Source of the DNA: Synergistaceae bacterium
GTDB lineage: Bacteria > Synergistota > Synergistia > Synergistales > Synergistaceae
NCBI GenBank assembly: GCA_031289775.1
Contig: JAITOY010000075.1
Coordinates: 1 to 58,193, forward strand
DNA: 58,193 bases
Direction: 5' to 3'
Part shown: in pieces, positions 25,923 to 35,394 of the stretch
Position numbering within the stretch: position 1 is the first letter of the stretch
Layout of the letters: every line of letters begins with the position of its first letter
Program-made: the position numbers and the translations under genes
Notes under the pieces: model-generated
The model's database searches: none
Seen by the model: the letters and a program-made list of their open reading frames with translations, nothing else
What the model was told of the DNA's origin: nothing

Positions 25923-27077
25923 ATGATCAAAGGTAATCCATTGGTGATGGTTCCGGGGCCTACCCCGGTAGCGAGGTCGATACAGGATCAAATGGGGCGA
26001 GAGACAATCTCGTTCAACGACGCGCGTTTCGTCGCGGACTTCAACGCGCTTATAGCCGACATGAAGGCGCTGTGGAGGTGCGACGGCATAGTGTTTATCG
26101 TCGCCGGTTCAGGGACGATGGCGATGGAGATGGGCATATGCAACGTCGCGGCCAGAGACGAGAGCGTCCTCGTCTGCTCGAACGGGCACTTCGGCGACAG
26201 GTACATCGATATCTGCGCTCGCAAGGGCTTTGACCTTGACACGATCAAAGCGCCATGGGGAAAAACCGTCACTGTCGACGAGGTCGATAAAAAATTATCC
26301 GCCAAAAAATTCAGCGCGCTTGTTGTGACTCACATCGAGACGTCGACCGGCGTAGAGCTTCCGCTGAGAGAGATGACGAAGATGATTCGGGAGAAGCACC
26401 CGGACGTCCTTCTCGTGGTAGACGGGGTCGCGTCGGCCGGCGCGGCCGAGTTCTACATGGACTGGGGAATAGACGTGATGCTCACCTGCTCGCAGAAGGG
26501 CCTCGGAATATCGCCGGGCTTGGGGATCATCTGGGCGAGCCCCAGGGCGATAGCAAAACGCCAGGGCATGTCTGAAATATCCGAGTCCTACGTCGACTTC
26601 GTCAAATGGATCCCCGTCATGAAGGACACGATGAAGTACTGGGGTACGCCCTCCGTCAATATGATATGGGCGCTCGCCGAGGCGATTCGTATAATAAAAG
26701 AAGAAGGGCTCGAGGAGAGGACTAAAAGGCACAGGCTGTACGCTGCCGCTATCCGCAAGTCCTTGACGGCTCTCGGCTTCAGCGCCGGGGTGGAGGAGTC
26801 GCTCGCTTCCCCGTCGGTGTCAGTTTTTTTCTACCCGGACGCCTCGCTCGAAGACGAGAAGTTCCGCGCCGCCGTCTACGGCGAGGGAGCGCATATAGGC
26901 GGCTGTCTCGGCGATTTTGCCGGCAAGGGTTTCAGGATAGGGCACATGGGCAACATTACTCCGGCCATTCTCGTGACTCTCGTTGCGGCCATAGAGCGCG
27001 CCTGCGTCAGGTGCGGATACGGCATTACCCCGGGGAGCGGGCTCGCGGAGCTGCAGAAGGCTATTTTGGACATGTGA
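25923..27077 (+). CDS. Pyridoxal-phosphate class V aminotransferase (alanine-glyoxylate/serine-pyruvate type)
   Basis: A 384-residue cytosolic PLP enzyme. The N-terminal MVPGPTPV motif, GSGTMAMEMG for cofactor phosphate binding, VVDGVASAGA with the cofactor Asp, and the Schiff-base Lys in SQKGLG (near 192) are all in place. Near the end is the GFRIGHMGNI motif typical of alanine-glyoxylate and serine-pyruvate aminotransferases. Likely role: amino-group transfer between alanine or serine and glyoxylate or pyruvate. The ATG at 25923 follows GGGAGG; the frame is open further upstream but without a site or family similarity. Confidence 0.92.
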   Translation: MIKGNPLVMVPGPTPVARSIQDQMGRETISFNDARFVADFNALIADMKALWRCDGIVFIVAGSGTMAMEMGICNVAARDESVLVCSNGHFGDRYIDICARKGFDLDTIKAPWGKTVTVDEVDKKLSAKKFSALVVTHIETSTGVELPLREMTKMIREKHPDVLLVVDGVASAGAAEFYMDWGIDVMLTCSQKGLGISPGLGIIWASPRAIAKRQGMSEISESYVDFVKWIPVMKDTMKYWGTPSVNMIWALAEAIRIIKEEGLEERTKRHRLYAAAIRKSLTALGFSAGVEESLASPSVSVFFYPDASLEDEKFRAAVYGEGAHIGGCLGDFAGKGFRIGHMGNITPAILVTLVAAIERACVRCGYGITPGSGLAELQKAILDM

Positions 27078-27160
27078 GCCAAAGAGGCGGCGATCGCTGA
27101 TTGGAAATAGCGAGGCTGCCCGTTTGTATTTATCATTTTATGATATGTTTTTCGGCTATA

Positions 27161-27189
27161 TTGACAAGATACGCAAAGGGCTATAAAAT
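27161..27189 (+). promoter_or_regulatory. Strong sigma-70-type promoter in the intergenic region
   Basis: A perfect TTGACA (27161-27166) and TAAAAT (27184-27189) lie 17 bp apart. No protein-coding reading follows; a terminator stands about 110 bp downstream (see ncRNA). Confidence 0.65.
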
Positions 27190-27196
27190 GAACGGA

Positions 27197-27307
27197 TCAA
27201 TAATCTCATAATTTAGCTTCCGTCAAGGGTAACGGTGCCGAGATTTTTTGCGGCAAATCGCCCTCATTGTAATCCCCTGCTTAAACAGGGGATTTTAATT
27301 TTTTTTA
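27197..27307 (+). ncRNA. Candidate small RNA (or terminated leader) of about 110 nt
   Basis: The expected start is about 8 nt after the -10 box, and the transcript would end in the terminator at 27271-27307. There is no start codon with a ribosome site inside. An internal GCCG/CGGC pairing (about 27236-27255) can form a second small hairpin. I do not recognise a known RNA family. The alternative is a leader whose terminator controls the AAA ATPase gene at 27400. A separate promoter (27330-27359) sits after the terminator, which favours an independent RNA. Confidence 0.4.
27271..27307 (+). terminator. Rho-independent terminator
   Basis: A perfect 9-bp stem, AATCCCCTG/CAGGGGATT, has a 6-nt loop and is followed by TTAATTTTTTTT. 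It is among the strongest terminators in the window and ends transcripts from the upstream promoter and/or the aminotransferase gene. Confidence 0.9.
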
Positions 27308-27329
27308 CGTAGAGGTTTGGTTATTACTG

Positions 27330-27359
27330 TTTACAGGATGAAGATTCCCAGAATATTAT
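27330..27359 (+). promoter_or_regulatory. Probable promoter of the AAA ATPase gene
   Basis: TTTACA (27330-27335) and TATTAT (27354-27359) are 18 bp apart, just after the terminator and 41 bp before the ATG at 27400. Confidence 0.5.
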
Positions 27360-27399
27360 ATGGTCGTGAGGATAATTATATGATACGGGGTGAAGATGG

Positions 27400-28461
27400 A
27401 TGAATCAAAACCACCTGTCTCGCATTAAAATAAGGGGCTACAAAGCGTTTGGCGACTGCGACGTCAAACTCGAAAATCTCAACGTTCTGATAGGCCCAAA
27501 CGGCGGAGGCAAATCGAACTTCATGGGGTTTTTCGACCTCTTGAACCACTTGTTCAGCGGAAAGCTGGGGGAGTATGTCGAGCGCAATGGAGGCCCAGAC
27601 GCTCTCCTGCGCTTCGGCCGCATGGTGACTCGAGAGATCTCCGGCGAGCTGTTTTTTGGGTCGAAAAGCTATCGTTTCGCCATAAGCCCGGCCGATGACG
27701 ACCGAATGGTCTTCTCGGACGAGTGCGTCTATCATGACGGACAGCTCGCTTTCTCCGCGGGATCCGGGCACTTCGAGACGCGCGTGAGGGAGTTCGACTC
27801 CGAAATCCCAAACGTGAGATATCAGATGTTTCACTTTCAGGACGTGAGCGCATCGTCTCCGATAAGGCGGCTCCACCCGCTGAATGGCGGCGGTGTTCTC
27901 TCGCCGGACGGCAGAAACCTCGCCTCCTACCTGTACGCGCTCAAAGAGGAGCATAACAGCGATTACCAGAGAGTGCTGAAAAGGCTTCAGATAATAGCCC
28001 CGTTTTTTGAGGATTTTTACCTAAAGCCCGACGAAGACGATCCCGGCAGAATTAGCCTCAGGTGGCTGGAGCGCGGGCACAGCGAACCGCTGGGCGCGGA
28101 TATGATTTCGGACGGAATGCTGCGATTTGCCTGTATTCTCGCGGTGTTCAGGTACCCGAAGGAGAGGCGTCCGGACATACTTCTAATAGATGAGCCGGAT
28201 CTGGGGCTTCATCCAAAGGCGTCGGAGCTCCTCTTCCATATCGTTTACCTCGTGTCGAATTACAGGCAGGTCGTCATCTCGACGCAGTCCTCCGCGCTTT
28301 TGGACAAATTCTCGGCAGAGGACATACTGGTGGTGGACAGGAAGGACGGAAGCACCGTGATGAACCGCCTCGACGTGGACGAACTGGAGGAGTGGCTCGC
28401 TAACCGAACGATATCGGAGATATGGGCGAACTCCATCATAGGAGGCCAGCCGGCCCTGTAA
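27400..28461 (+). CDS. AAA ATPase of the RecF/OLD-like SMC superfamily
   Basis: A 353-residue protein. Walker A is GPNGGGKS (32-39) after the typical IRGYKAFGDCDVKLENLNVLI strand (IRGYKAF and LNVLIG), a signature-like ISDGMLRFA lies near 240, Walker B is ILLIDEPD (about 260-267) with LGLHP, and a switch region reads VVISTQSSALLD. The C-terminal WANSIIGGQP matches a widespread group of stand-alone ATPases often found in defence or mobile islands, sometimes with a nuclease partner. No TOPRIM domain or nuclease partner is present here. ATP-driven DNA- or RNA-linked function is likely; the specific role is unknown. Confidence 0.8.
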   Translation: MNQNHLSRIKIRGYKAFGDCDVKLENLNVLIGPNGGGKSNFMGFFDLLNHLFSGKLGEYVERNGGPDALLRFGRMVTREISGELFFGSKSYRFAISPADDDRMVFSDECVYHDGQLAFSAGSGHFETRVREFDSEIPNVRYQMFHFQDVSASSPIRRLHPLNGGGVLSPDGRNLASYLYALKEEHNSDYQRVLKRLQIIAPFFEDFYLKPDEDDPGRISLRWLERGHSEPLGADMISDGMLRFACILAVFRYPKERRPDILLIDEPDLGLHPKASELLFHIVYLVSNYRQVVISTQSSALLDKFSAEDILVVDRKDGSTVMNRLDVDELEEWLANRTISEIWANSIIGGQPAL

Positions 28462-28551
28462 TTTTTTAATCAGCGTTTTTATAGTTCTAGCGAGAGCGCT
28501 CATATTTGTAGGGGTAGTTCGTTTTATAAATAGGATTTTGGGGGTGGACGA

Positions 28552-29229
28552 ATGGAGCGGAAAAATTTTTTTTCGGCATTGAGTTTGGCGGCAACAGCCC
28601 TCTGTCTGTGTCTGTTTCAGGACGGAGCGGCATTTGCGTACGTGTCGGAGGGCGACGTGACATCGGCGTGGAGCGACGTGTGCGGGATAGCCGGAATAGA
28701 GCCCCTGCCTCTTTCAATAGAAAACGAAGACGTCCCGAACGCCTGGGTCACGGCCGGGAAGTCCGTGACGGTGACGACAGGCTTGATGAAGCTTCTGGAC
28801 AGGGAGGAGGAGATATTCGGCGTCCTGTCCCACGAGGCCGGTCACGCTGTGCTGAAACACTACGAAAAGAAGGTGGGCAACGCCGTAGGGGTGAACGTAG
28901 CCGCGCTTTTGCTCGGCAAGGCCATTGGCGACAACACCCTCGGCAGTATAGCCGTAGGCCTCGGGGCAAATCTCGCGACCGCCGGTTTCAGTCGGGAACA
29001 GGAGGTAGCGGCCGACGACTTCGCCGTGGATCTGGCCTATAAGGGCGGCAAGGATCCGACCGGAATATACACGTCCTTGGCGCGCCTCGCCGCATACGGA
29101 GGCAAAACGTCTCCATCCGGCTTCAATTCCCACCCGCCCGACGATCGCAGGCTGCAGCACGTTAGGGAGCGCATACTATCTAAAGACCCGGACATCGTTA
29201 TCCCTGATATCCAAAAAAATAACGACTAA
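28552..29229 (+). CDS. M48-family zinc metallopeptidase, exported
   Basis: A 225-residue protein with a signal peptide (about 1-29, ending AAFAY). The zinc site is HEAGH (94-98), and the third ligand Glu lies in FSREQEVAADDFAVD near residue 150, as in BepA/YfgC- and Oma1-like M48 proteases. The tail HPPDDRRLQHVRE is also family-typical. The likely location is the periplasm, with a role in envelope protein quality control. The start ATG follows GGGGGTGG. It is 90 bp after the AAA ATPase gene, and co-transcription is possible. Confidence 0.9.
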   Translation: MERKNFFSALSLAATALCLCLFQDGAAFAYVSEGDVTSAWSDVCGIAGIEPLPLSIENEDVPNAWVTAGKSVTVTTGLMKLLDREEEIFGVLSHEAGHAVLKHYEKKVGNAVGVNVAALLLGKAIGDNTLGSIAVGLGANLATAGFSREQEVAADDFAVDLAYKGGKDPTGIYTSLARLAAYGGKTSPSGFNSHPPDDRRLQHVRERILSKDPDIVIPDIQKNND

Positions 29230-29331
29230 AAGCGCGGCTAGAATTGATATTGGCTCTGATTCATTTTAGGCGCCTTTGACGCGAATTGCTGACGCGGGAT
29301 TCGTGATAAATTATTAATTTCGTCACGACCC

Positions 29332-29396
29332 TTGACAGAAACCGAGGCTTGAGTTAAATTGAAATAGTTTTAAAAAGGTTCGAGCCATGAGGCTCG
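29332..29396 (+). promoter_or_regulatory. Promoter and leader hairpin of rubrerythrin
   Basis: A perfect TTGACA (29332-29337) and TAAATT (29355-29360) are 17 bp apart. The roughly 50-nt leader contains a perfect CGAGCC-atga-GGCTCG hairpin (29381-29396), ending 22 nt before the ATG. The hairpin could protect the mRNA or bind a regulator; that is inference. Confidence 0.65.
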
Positions 29397-29417
29397 CACA
29401 AAATGGGAGGGATTTTT

Positions 29418-29906
29418 ATGAAGACAAAGGACAATCTGTTGGCTGGCTTCGCGGGCGAGTCACAGGCAAACCGCAAGTACACGGCGTTCTCCGCCGTGGC
29501 GGAACAAGAGGGGCACAAGGACATCGCGAGGCTGTTCCTCGCGACGGCCGAGGCGGAGAACATCCATGCGGTTTCGGAGCTGAAACTCGCCGGCAAAGTC
29601 GGCGATACCGCGGCAAACTTAAAGGCCGCGATAGAGGGCGAGACGTACGAGTTCACCACAATGTATCCCGACTTTGAGAAGGGCGCTGAGGCCGAGGGGC
29701 AGAAGGACGCCATCAGGGCTTTCGGCTTCGCGAAGGAAGCCGAGAAGGTGCACGCCAGGTTATATAAGGATGCGCTCGACAATCTCGGCAAGGATGCCGG
29801 CGTCTCATATTACCTCTGCCCGGTCTGCGGCTACATAGAAAAAGGCGCCGCGCCCGACGCCTGTCCGATCTGCAAGGCGAAGGGCTCGATATTCAAGAAG
29901 TACTGA
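29418..29906 (+). CDS. Rubrerythrin
   Basis: A non-haem di-iron peroxidase that removes hydrogen peroxide in anaerobes, with 162 residues. The N-terminal ferritin-like four-helix bundle supplies the carboxylates (GESQANRKY, EQEGHKD, EAENIHA, EGET, AKEAEKVHA). The C-terminal rubredoxin domain binds one iron through Cys134, Cys137, Cys149 and Cys152 (CPVCGY and CPICK). The ATG at 29418 follows GGGAGGG. Electrons come from NAD(P)H-rubredoxin systems encoded elsewhere. A strong promoter and a downstream terminator make it a single-gene unit. Confidence 0.96.
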   Translation: MKTKDNLLAGFAGESQANRKYTAFSAVAEQEGHKDIARLFLATAEAENIHAVSELKLAGKVGDTAANLKAAIEGETYEFTTMYPDFEKGAEAEGQKDAIRAFGFAKEAEKVHARLYKDALDNLGKDAGVSYYLCPVCGYIEKGAAPDACPICKAKGSIFKKY

Positions 29907-29949
29907 GGAATTTCCTAACGGCAACTCAGCCTTGGCTGATTCGAAATTT

Positions 29950-29975
29950 AAACGGCCCGCGTTTGCGGGCCGTTT
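29950..29975 (+). terminator. Bidirectional terminator between rubrerythrin and the HD-GYP gene
   Basis: AAACGGCCCGC and GCGGGCCGTTT form a perfect 11-bp stem with a GTTT loop. It lies between two convergent genes and has A/T ends on both sides, so it can serve both. Confidence 0.8.
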
Positions 29976-29977
29976 CC

Positions 29978-31150
29978 TCATATCCCGAGCTCTCGTTTGT
30001 CTCCGTGGCCGAGGTACTTGTCTATACAGAGATCCCTCTCGTTTTTCAGGTCGATAAAGACCGGCGAACCGTCCCTGTCCTTTTTTTTGGGCTCCTTCAG
30101 CATGATTACCGGGCGCACGAGATCTTTGCCGTTGCCGGAGACTACGATGCATATCCTGCCGTCGGAGAGAGAGACGATTGACCCTGGAGGGTAGAGCCCT
30201 ATGCTGACGAGCATCTCCCTCGCGACTCTCGTGTCGAAATGAACTCCAGCGTCCTTAAGTATCATTGAGATCGCGTTTCTCGACGACATTGGGTTTTTGT
30301 ACACCCTTTTTGCGGTCAGGGCGTCGAAGACGTCCGCTACTGCCGCTATGCGGGCGGACTCCGGTATATCGAGCCCTCTTTTTTTGTTCGGATACCCCAT
30401 GCCGGACCACTTTTCGTGGTGTCCGGATATGACAGCTATGATGTCCTTGTCCTGCACGCCAGCCTTCAGCGCGAGCGAGACGCCTATGTTCGGGTGGCGC
30501 TTCATCTCCGTGAACTCGTCAGTAGTGAGCGGCGCGGGTTTATTCAGAATGTCGATCGGAACCTTTGACTTGCCGAGGTCGTGCATGAGACCGCCGATTA
30601 CTATCGTCTGCAGGTACTCCCTGTCGCCTGGGTATATCCTGTTCGCCAGAAAACCGGTGAGCACGGCTACATTGAAGGAGTGCACAAACGTATATTCGTC
30701 CGCCTCCTGAACCTTGCCGAGCGAAAAGGCGACCGACGGGTTTCGAAGCAAATCCTCGGTTAGGTCGCGGCCCATGTTCGACATAGCGTTTACCATCTCC
30801 GGCCTGATCTCGTCCTCGTCCCTGATGCTGTTGAAGACTATGTCGACGTGTTTCACGACGTCCCTCGCCTTGTCCTTGCTTATTATCGCGCCTTCATCGG
30901 AGTACACCTTCGCTATGATATCCTCGATGTCATCGTCGGAGAGCTGTTGTGGAGCGTTGACTTTAACAAACTCCACGCCGTTCTCCCTCATTTTTTTGAC
31001 GAGCATACCCATAGACGCCTCAAAGAGGCTTATATCGACCCCTGCTGGAAGTATGACCACTCCCTTCTTCGATACGACCTCCTGGGCTACTACTCCCTCG
31101 CTCTCGCCCAACGCGTCTATAGGAATTTTCAGTGTTTTGGAATCTATCAT
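29978..31150 (-). CDS. HD-GYP domain cyclic-di-GMP phosphodiesterase
   Basis: A 390-residue cytosolic protein. The first 130 residues are a partner or regulatory region with no named domain. The HD-GYP domain carries HSFNVA, MHDLGKSKVP (the HD pair), HPNIG, HHEKWSGMGYPNKK (HHE and GYP) and ADVFDAL. HD-GYP enzymes break c-di-GMP to GMP or pGpG. There is no receiver domain, so its input is unknown. It begins MIDSKTLKIPIDAL, a family-like N-terminus. It is not linked to the array of the right part, which has its own HD-GYP protein. Confidence 0.92.
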   Translation of the reverse strand: MIDSKTLKIPIDALGESEGVVAQEVVSKKGVVILPAGVDISLFEASMGMLVKKMRENGVEFVKVNAPQQLSDDDIEDIIAKVYSDEGAIISKDKARDVVKHVDIVFNSIRDEDEIRPEMVNAMSNMGRDLTEDLLRNPSVAFSLGKVQEADEYTFVHSFNVAVLTGFLANRIYPGDREYLQTIVIGGLMHDLGKSKVPIDILNKPAPLTTDEFTEMKRHPNIGVSLALKAGVQDKDIIAVISGHHEKWSGMGYPNKKRGLDIPESARIAAVADVFDALTAKRVYKNPMSSRNAISMILKDAGVHFDTRVAREMLVSIGLYPPGSIVSLSDGRICIVVSGNGKDLVRPVIMLKEPKKKDRDGSPVFIDLKNERDLCIDKYLGHGDKRELGI

Positions 31151-31323
31151 GCAATCCTCCTCGCTTCGCTTTACGTATCCTCGCCTATTATGGTACTTTT
31201 ATACATGAAAAACATATATTTTTATGTTACGATCTCTAAATGTCACAGAGATGTTTTGACTATCGCGTATCTAACCAAGTATAAGGAGATTCGCGAGAAT
31301 TAATATAGTTCGGAGGTCCCTAT

Positions 31324-32460
31324 ATGAATGGTTCTTATGGCTCTAAAAACACCAAAGGCATGAGGAACAGCTCAATCCCGTTTGTGTTGCTGCTCTGTAC
31401 ATTCCTGATCCTGAGTCTTGTCGTTGTGAGGCCCCTCGCCTCGGCTCTCGCGTGGGCGGCGATTTTGTCCTTTTTCACCTATCCTGCGTATAATTTCATA
31501 TTTAAGAAGATATTGAGAGGTAAATACTCATATCTGGCGTCAGGAATAAACACCATGCTTATTCTATTTCTTCTGATTCTTCCTGTCACTTTGATTGGGT
31601 TTGCCGTCGCGAGCGAAGCGGGACGTCTTTACAGCCTTCTTGTGAATTGGTACCCTGGCAATGAGTTCTCCTTGAACCAGATATTGTCCATCCCGCAGCT
31701 CAGCAAGTTTCTGGACATGTATCCGGATTTCTTTTCGCTTCCAATATGGCGCGACCTCTTTTCGAACGCCAGCAGGGTGACCGCGTCGTTCCTCGCCCGT
31801 ATGTCAAGGGATATGCTCGGCAACGCGTTTAAAATAACCGTAAGCCTCGTGGTTATAACATTTGCGTCATTTTTCATCACGCGCGACGGACACCTTCTCC
31901 TGAAGTTCATGAGAGACATAATGCCTCTCACGGAGACGTCAAAAGATACGTTTTTCATAAAATGCAAGCAGATGCTTTATGGCATATTCTATGGCGTCAT
32001 CCTAACCGCAGGGATTCAGGGAACCCTCGGCGCTATTGGATGGCGCTTCGTCGGGCTTCCAAACGCCGTGATATTCGGGGTTATGATGTTTTTCCTCGCA
32101 ATGATACCGTTTGTCGGAACCCCGCTTGTCTGGGGTTTCGGAGTGCTTTACCTCTTCCTGAAAGGGGAGTCCGGAAACGGGATCATTCTTCTGGTGTGGG
32201 GAGTCACGATGGTGAGCGGAATCGATAATTTGCTTCGCCCGCTTTTTATCTCCGAGGGCAGCAAAGCAAGCGTGCTGATGGTGTTCATCGGCATAATAGG
32301 CGGTCTGTCAACATGGGGTTTCCTGGGCCTTTTCCTAGGTCCGCTCGTCCTTTCAGCGTCTTTTTTCCTGCTGCGGATCTACAGGCTTGTGGTCGCGCCG
32401 ACAATTCTAGAGCCCGTGTCCCCCTCAGATGGAGGCAAGGAGGAAACCTCGCCGGAGTGA
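31324..32460 (+). CDS. AI-2E family transporter (PerM-like permease)
   Basis: A 378-residue inner-membrane protein with about seven or eight hydrophobic segments. The N-terminal VVRPLASALAWAAILSFFTYPAYN segment (in two parts: RPLASALAWA, LSFFTYP) and the C-terminal block with WGFLGLFLGPLVLS are hallmarks of the family, whose members export varied small molecules or act as Na+/H+ antiporters. The start ATG lies after CGGAGGTCC. No linked LuxS or sensing genes are present, so the substrate is open. Confidence 0.9.
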   Translation: MNGSYGSKNTKGMRNSSIPFVLLLCTFLILSLVVVRPLASALAWAAILSFFTYPAYNFIFKKILRGKYSYLASGINTMLILFLLILPVTLIGFAVASEAGRLYSLLVNWYPGNEFSLNQILSIPQLSKFLDMYPDFFSLPIWRDLFSNASRVTASFLARMSRDMLGNAFKITVSLVVITFASFFITRDGHLLLKFMRDIMPLTETSKDTFFIKCKQMLYGIFYGVILTAGIQGTLGAIGWRFVGLPNAVIFGVMMFFLAMIPFVGTPLVWGFGVLYLFLKGESGNGIILLVWGVTMVSGIDNLLRPLFISEGSKASVLMVFIGIIGGLSTWGFLGLFLGPLVLSASFFLLRIYRLVVAPTILEPVSPSDGGKEETSPE

Positions 32461-32608
32461 CTTCAATGAAATTTTTTATCGTTACCCTTCAGCCCTCTTA
32501 GAATAAATTGAGATTTCATTAGTTTTTCCATAAAGCTCGTCTTCCATTATCTCGGCATGTAGCCTATAATTGCGAGCGATTGACCATCGAGAGGAGGCTT
32601 TCTGTACA

Positions 32609-34591
32609 ATGAACGAATACGTTTTTATGGAAATTGCCGTGGCGGTGTTTGGCGGGGCGGCGCTTATCTACTCCATAGTAATGTCCGCCGGCATCGCGAG
32701 TTACGAGGTTAAAAACGACAAAATCAATGAGCTCTCCGGCATCATCCAGAGCGGCGCGATGGCGTTTCTCTACCGGGAGTACAAAACTCTCTCAATCTTT
32801 GTCGTCGTTGTCGCTCTGCTTTTGGGGTTTTATCCAAGTCTTGGCGCGCGTAGCGCCGCCTGTTTCGTTGCCGGGGCGCTTTGCAGCGCCGCGACAGGTT
32901 TTATCGGGATGAAGGTAGCCACAAAGGCCAACGGCAAGACCGCCTTCGCCGCGATTAAAGGGATGAACGAGGCGCTCGGGATCGCGTTCAAGGGCGGCAG
33001 CGTCATGGGTATGACCGTCGTTGGCATCGGAGTGCTCGGAGTGCTCGGCGCGTACATGGTATTCCGCGATGTCGGAGTCATAACGGCCTTCGGTTTCGGG
33101 GCAAGCTCGATAGCGCTGTTCGCCCGCGTTGGGGGCGGCATTTACACCAAGGCGGCCGACGTAGGCGCCGACCTAGTCGGCAAGGTCGAGGCCGGCATCC
33201 CGGAGGATGACCCGCGCAACCCGGCCGTCATAGCCGACAACGTGGGCGACAACGTGGGCGACATCGCCGGTATGGGCGCGGATCTCTTCGAGTCCTACGT
33301 GAACTCCATTTTGGCGGCAATGGCTGTAGGGGTCATCGTTCGCGGCACATCGGGCCTTCTGTATCCCCTTCTCCTCTGCTCGGTCGGCATCGCGGCGGCG
33401 ATTTTGGGCGCTTTTTTCGTCAGGGTAAAAGAGGGCGGCAACCCTCAGAGGGCGCTCACCGCCGGTCTTTATGCCACAGGAATCCTCATGATAGGCGGCG
33501 CGTATTTTCTCACTAGTTGGCTATTTTACGGCGACGTCACCCCATTTTGGGGCGTTGTAGGCGGCGTGGTCTGCGGCGTTATAATCGGCCAAATAACCGA
33601 GGTGTACACCTCGGCGGACTACCAGTCCGTCAAGAACATAGCGCTCGCGTCCGGCACAGGGACGGCCACGAACATCTTGGCCGGCATCTCCGTAGGGATG
33701 AAGTCGACCGTGGCGCCTGTAATATTTATCTGCATAGCGACGATCATTGGCTACAAGTATGGCGGCGGAATGTACGGGATTGCCTGCTCCGCTGTCGGAA
33801 TGCTCTCTATCACCGGAATGGTTCTCTCAGTTGACGCCTACGGCCCGATCAGCGACAATGCCGGCGGCATCGCCGAGATGGCCGGCCTGCCAGAGGAGGT
33901 TCGCGCCATTACCGATCGACTCGACGCGGTAGGCAACACGACGGCGGCTGTCGGCAAGGGGCTCGCGATAGGCTCCGCCGCCCTCACAGCGCTGGCTCTT
34001 TTTGTCTCCTACGCGAACGCGACGAATCTCGAGAGCATAGACCTCAACGACCCGTACGTCATGGTCGGCCTCTTCATAGGCGGCGTCCTGCCCTTTGTTT
34101 TCAGCGCGCTCTCCATACAGGCGGTGAGCCGCGCGGCTGAGCGCATGATTGAGGAGGTTCGCCGCCAGTTCCGCGAGATTCCGGGCATCATGGAGGGCCG
34201 CGCGCGTCCCGAGTACGAGAAGTGCGTAGATATATCGACCGCCGCAGCGCTCAAGGAAATGATCGTGCCCGGCCTGATGGCCGTCATAGTGCCAATAGTT
34301 GTGGGCAAGTTCCTCGGAGCGGCTGCCCTGGGCGGGCTCCTCGGCGGCGCCATCGTAACCGGCGTCATGATGGCTATATTCATGGCGAACTCCGGCGGCG
34401 CGTGGGACAACGCAAAGAAGTACATCGAAGAAGGGCATCACGGCGGCAAGGGCTCACCTGCGCACGCGGCCGCCGTAAACGGAGACACGGTCGGGGATCC
34501 TTTCAAGGACACGGCCGGCCCAAGCCTGAACATACTGATAAAGCTGATGACGGTCGTATCGCTCGTCTTAGCTCCGCTTTTCGTCAAATAA
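32609..34591 (+). CDS. hppA: Membrane-bound pyrophosphatase, probably K+-dependent
   Basis: Hydrolyses pyrophosphate and pumps H+ and/or Na+ outwards. It is 660 residues with about sixteen transmembrane helices. The catalytic block [23 protein letters not shown] ([11 protein letters not shown] and EDDPRNPA) and DNVGDNVGD are intact. In the position that sets potassium use the protein has GNTTAA (near 441-446), as in the K+-dependent group; independent enzymes carry Lys there. The choice between Na+ and H+ pumping cannot be made by eye. ATG 32609 is preferred over an upstream start at 32570 because it has the GAGAGGAGG site and the family N-terminus. A strong terminator follows. Confidence 0.95.
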   Translation: MNEYVFMEIAVAVFGGAALIYSIVMSAGIASYEVKNDKINELSGIIQSGAMAFLYREYKTLSIFVVVVALLLGFYPSLGARSAACFVAGALCSAATGFIGMKVATKANGKTAFAAIKGMNEALGIAFKGGSVMGMTVVGIGVLGVLGAYMVFRDVGVITAFGFGASSIALFARVGGGIYTKAADVGADLVGKVEAGIPEDDPRNPAVIADNVGDNVGDIAGMGADLFESYVNSILAAMAVGVIVRGTSGLLYPLLLCSVGIAAAILGAFFVRVKEGGNPQRALTAGLYATGILMIGGAYFLTSWLFYGDVTPFWGVVGGVVCGVIIGQITEVYTSADYQSVKNIALASGTGTATNILAGISVGMKSTVAPVIFICIATIIGYKYGGGMYGIACSAVGMLSITGMVLSVDAYGPISDNAGGIAEMAGLPEEVRAITDRLDAVGNTTAAVGKGLAIGSAALTALALFVSYANATNLESIDLNDPYVMVGLFIGGVLPFVFSALSIQAVSRAAERMIEEVRRQFREIPGIMEGRARPEYEKCVDISTAAALKEMIVPGLMAVIVPIVVGKFLGAAALGGLLGGAIVTGVMMAIFMANSGGAWDNAKKYIEEGHHGGKGSPAHAAAVNGDTVGDPFKDTAGPSLNILIKLMTVVSLVLAPLFVK

Positions 34592-34612
34592 ACCGCAAAA
34601 AATTCACGCGAG

Positions 34613-34653
34613 AGCGGGACGTCCCGGATATTGGGGCGCTCCGCTTTTTTTTT
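34613..34653 (+). terminator. Rho-independent terminator of hppA
   Basis: An imperfect 13-bp stem (AGCGGGACGTCCC with GGGGCGCTCCGCT) and a 7-nt loop are followed by nine T residues, 22 bp after the hppA stop. Confidence 0.85.
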
Positions 34654-34716
34654 GTTTACGCTCAATTTAAACTGGCGGTATAAATTGTCACGAGATGCCG
34701 AAAGGGGCGCTGGGGG

Positions 34717-35394
34717 ATGAGCAGGATAATGATTGTGGACGACGACGCGAATATTCGGGAGCTTGTGCGCGTCCTGCTCCTAAATAACGGATTTGAGACG
34801 ATCGAGGTTGCGGATGGCGAGGATGCGCTGCGGAAGATATCCGCCGGAAAGGCGCCCGATCTCGTTATCGTTGACGTGATGATGCCGGGGATGGATGGGT
34901 TCGAACTGTGCGGACGCCTGCGCGAGAGCTACGAAAACCTTCCGCTTTTGATGCTGACGGCCAGGGGCGAGCTTGGTCACAAGGTGAGGGGTTTTGAGCA
35001 GGGGGCGGACGATTACCTGACGAAGCCGTTCGAGGGGGACGAACTCGTCCTGCGCGCGAGGGCGCTCCTTAGGCGTTACAGGTTGGAGGCCTCGCAGGTT
35101 GTCAGGATAGGCGAGCTAACGATAGACAGGAACAGCTATAACGTCACATATCGAGGGGCTCGCGAGGACATACCAATGAAGGAGTTCGAACTCCTCTTCA
35201 AGTTGGCGAGCTTCCCAGGCAGGACGTTTTCGCGCAACAGGCTCATCGAGGATATCTGGGGGGCCGACTTCGAGGGCAATGAACGGACGCTCGACGTTCA
35301 CGTCAGCCGCCTGAGGGAGCGCTTCCCGCCCGAGACGTACTGTTTTAAGATCACGACCATCCGGGGTCTGGGCTACAGACTGGAGGAGTTTTAG
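34717..35394 (+). CDS. OmpR/PhoB-family response regulator
   Basis: 225 residues. The receiver domain has the acidic pair in VDDD (8-10), phosphoacceptor Asp53 ([11 protein letters not shown]) and Lys near 102 (YLTKPFEG). The C-terminal winged-helix DNA-binding domain has the typical [26 protein letters not shown] (in parts FELLF and [10 protein letters not shown]) and [11 protein letters not shown]. It is coupled by an overlapping stop/start to the sensor kinase that follows. The target genes are unknown. Confidence 0.95.
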   Translation: MSRIMIVDDDANIRELVRVLLLNNGFETIEVADGEDALRKISAGKAPDLVIVDVMMPGMDGFELCGRLRESYENLPLLMLTARGELGHKVRGFEQGADDYLTKPFEGDELVLRARALLRRYRLEASQVVRIGELTIDRNSYNVTYRGAREDIPMKEFELLFKLASFPGRTFSRNRLIEDIWGADFEGNERTLDVHVSRLRERFPPETYCFKITTIRGLGYRLEEF

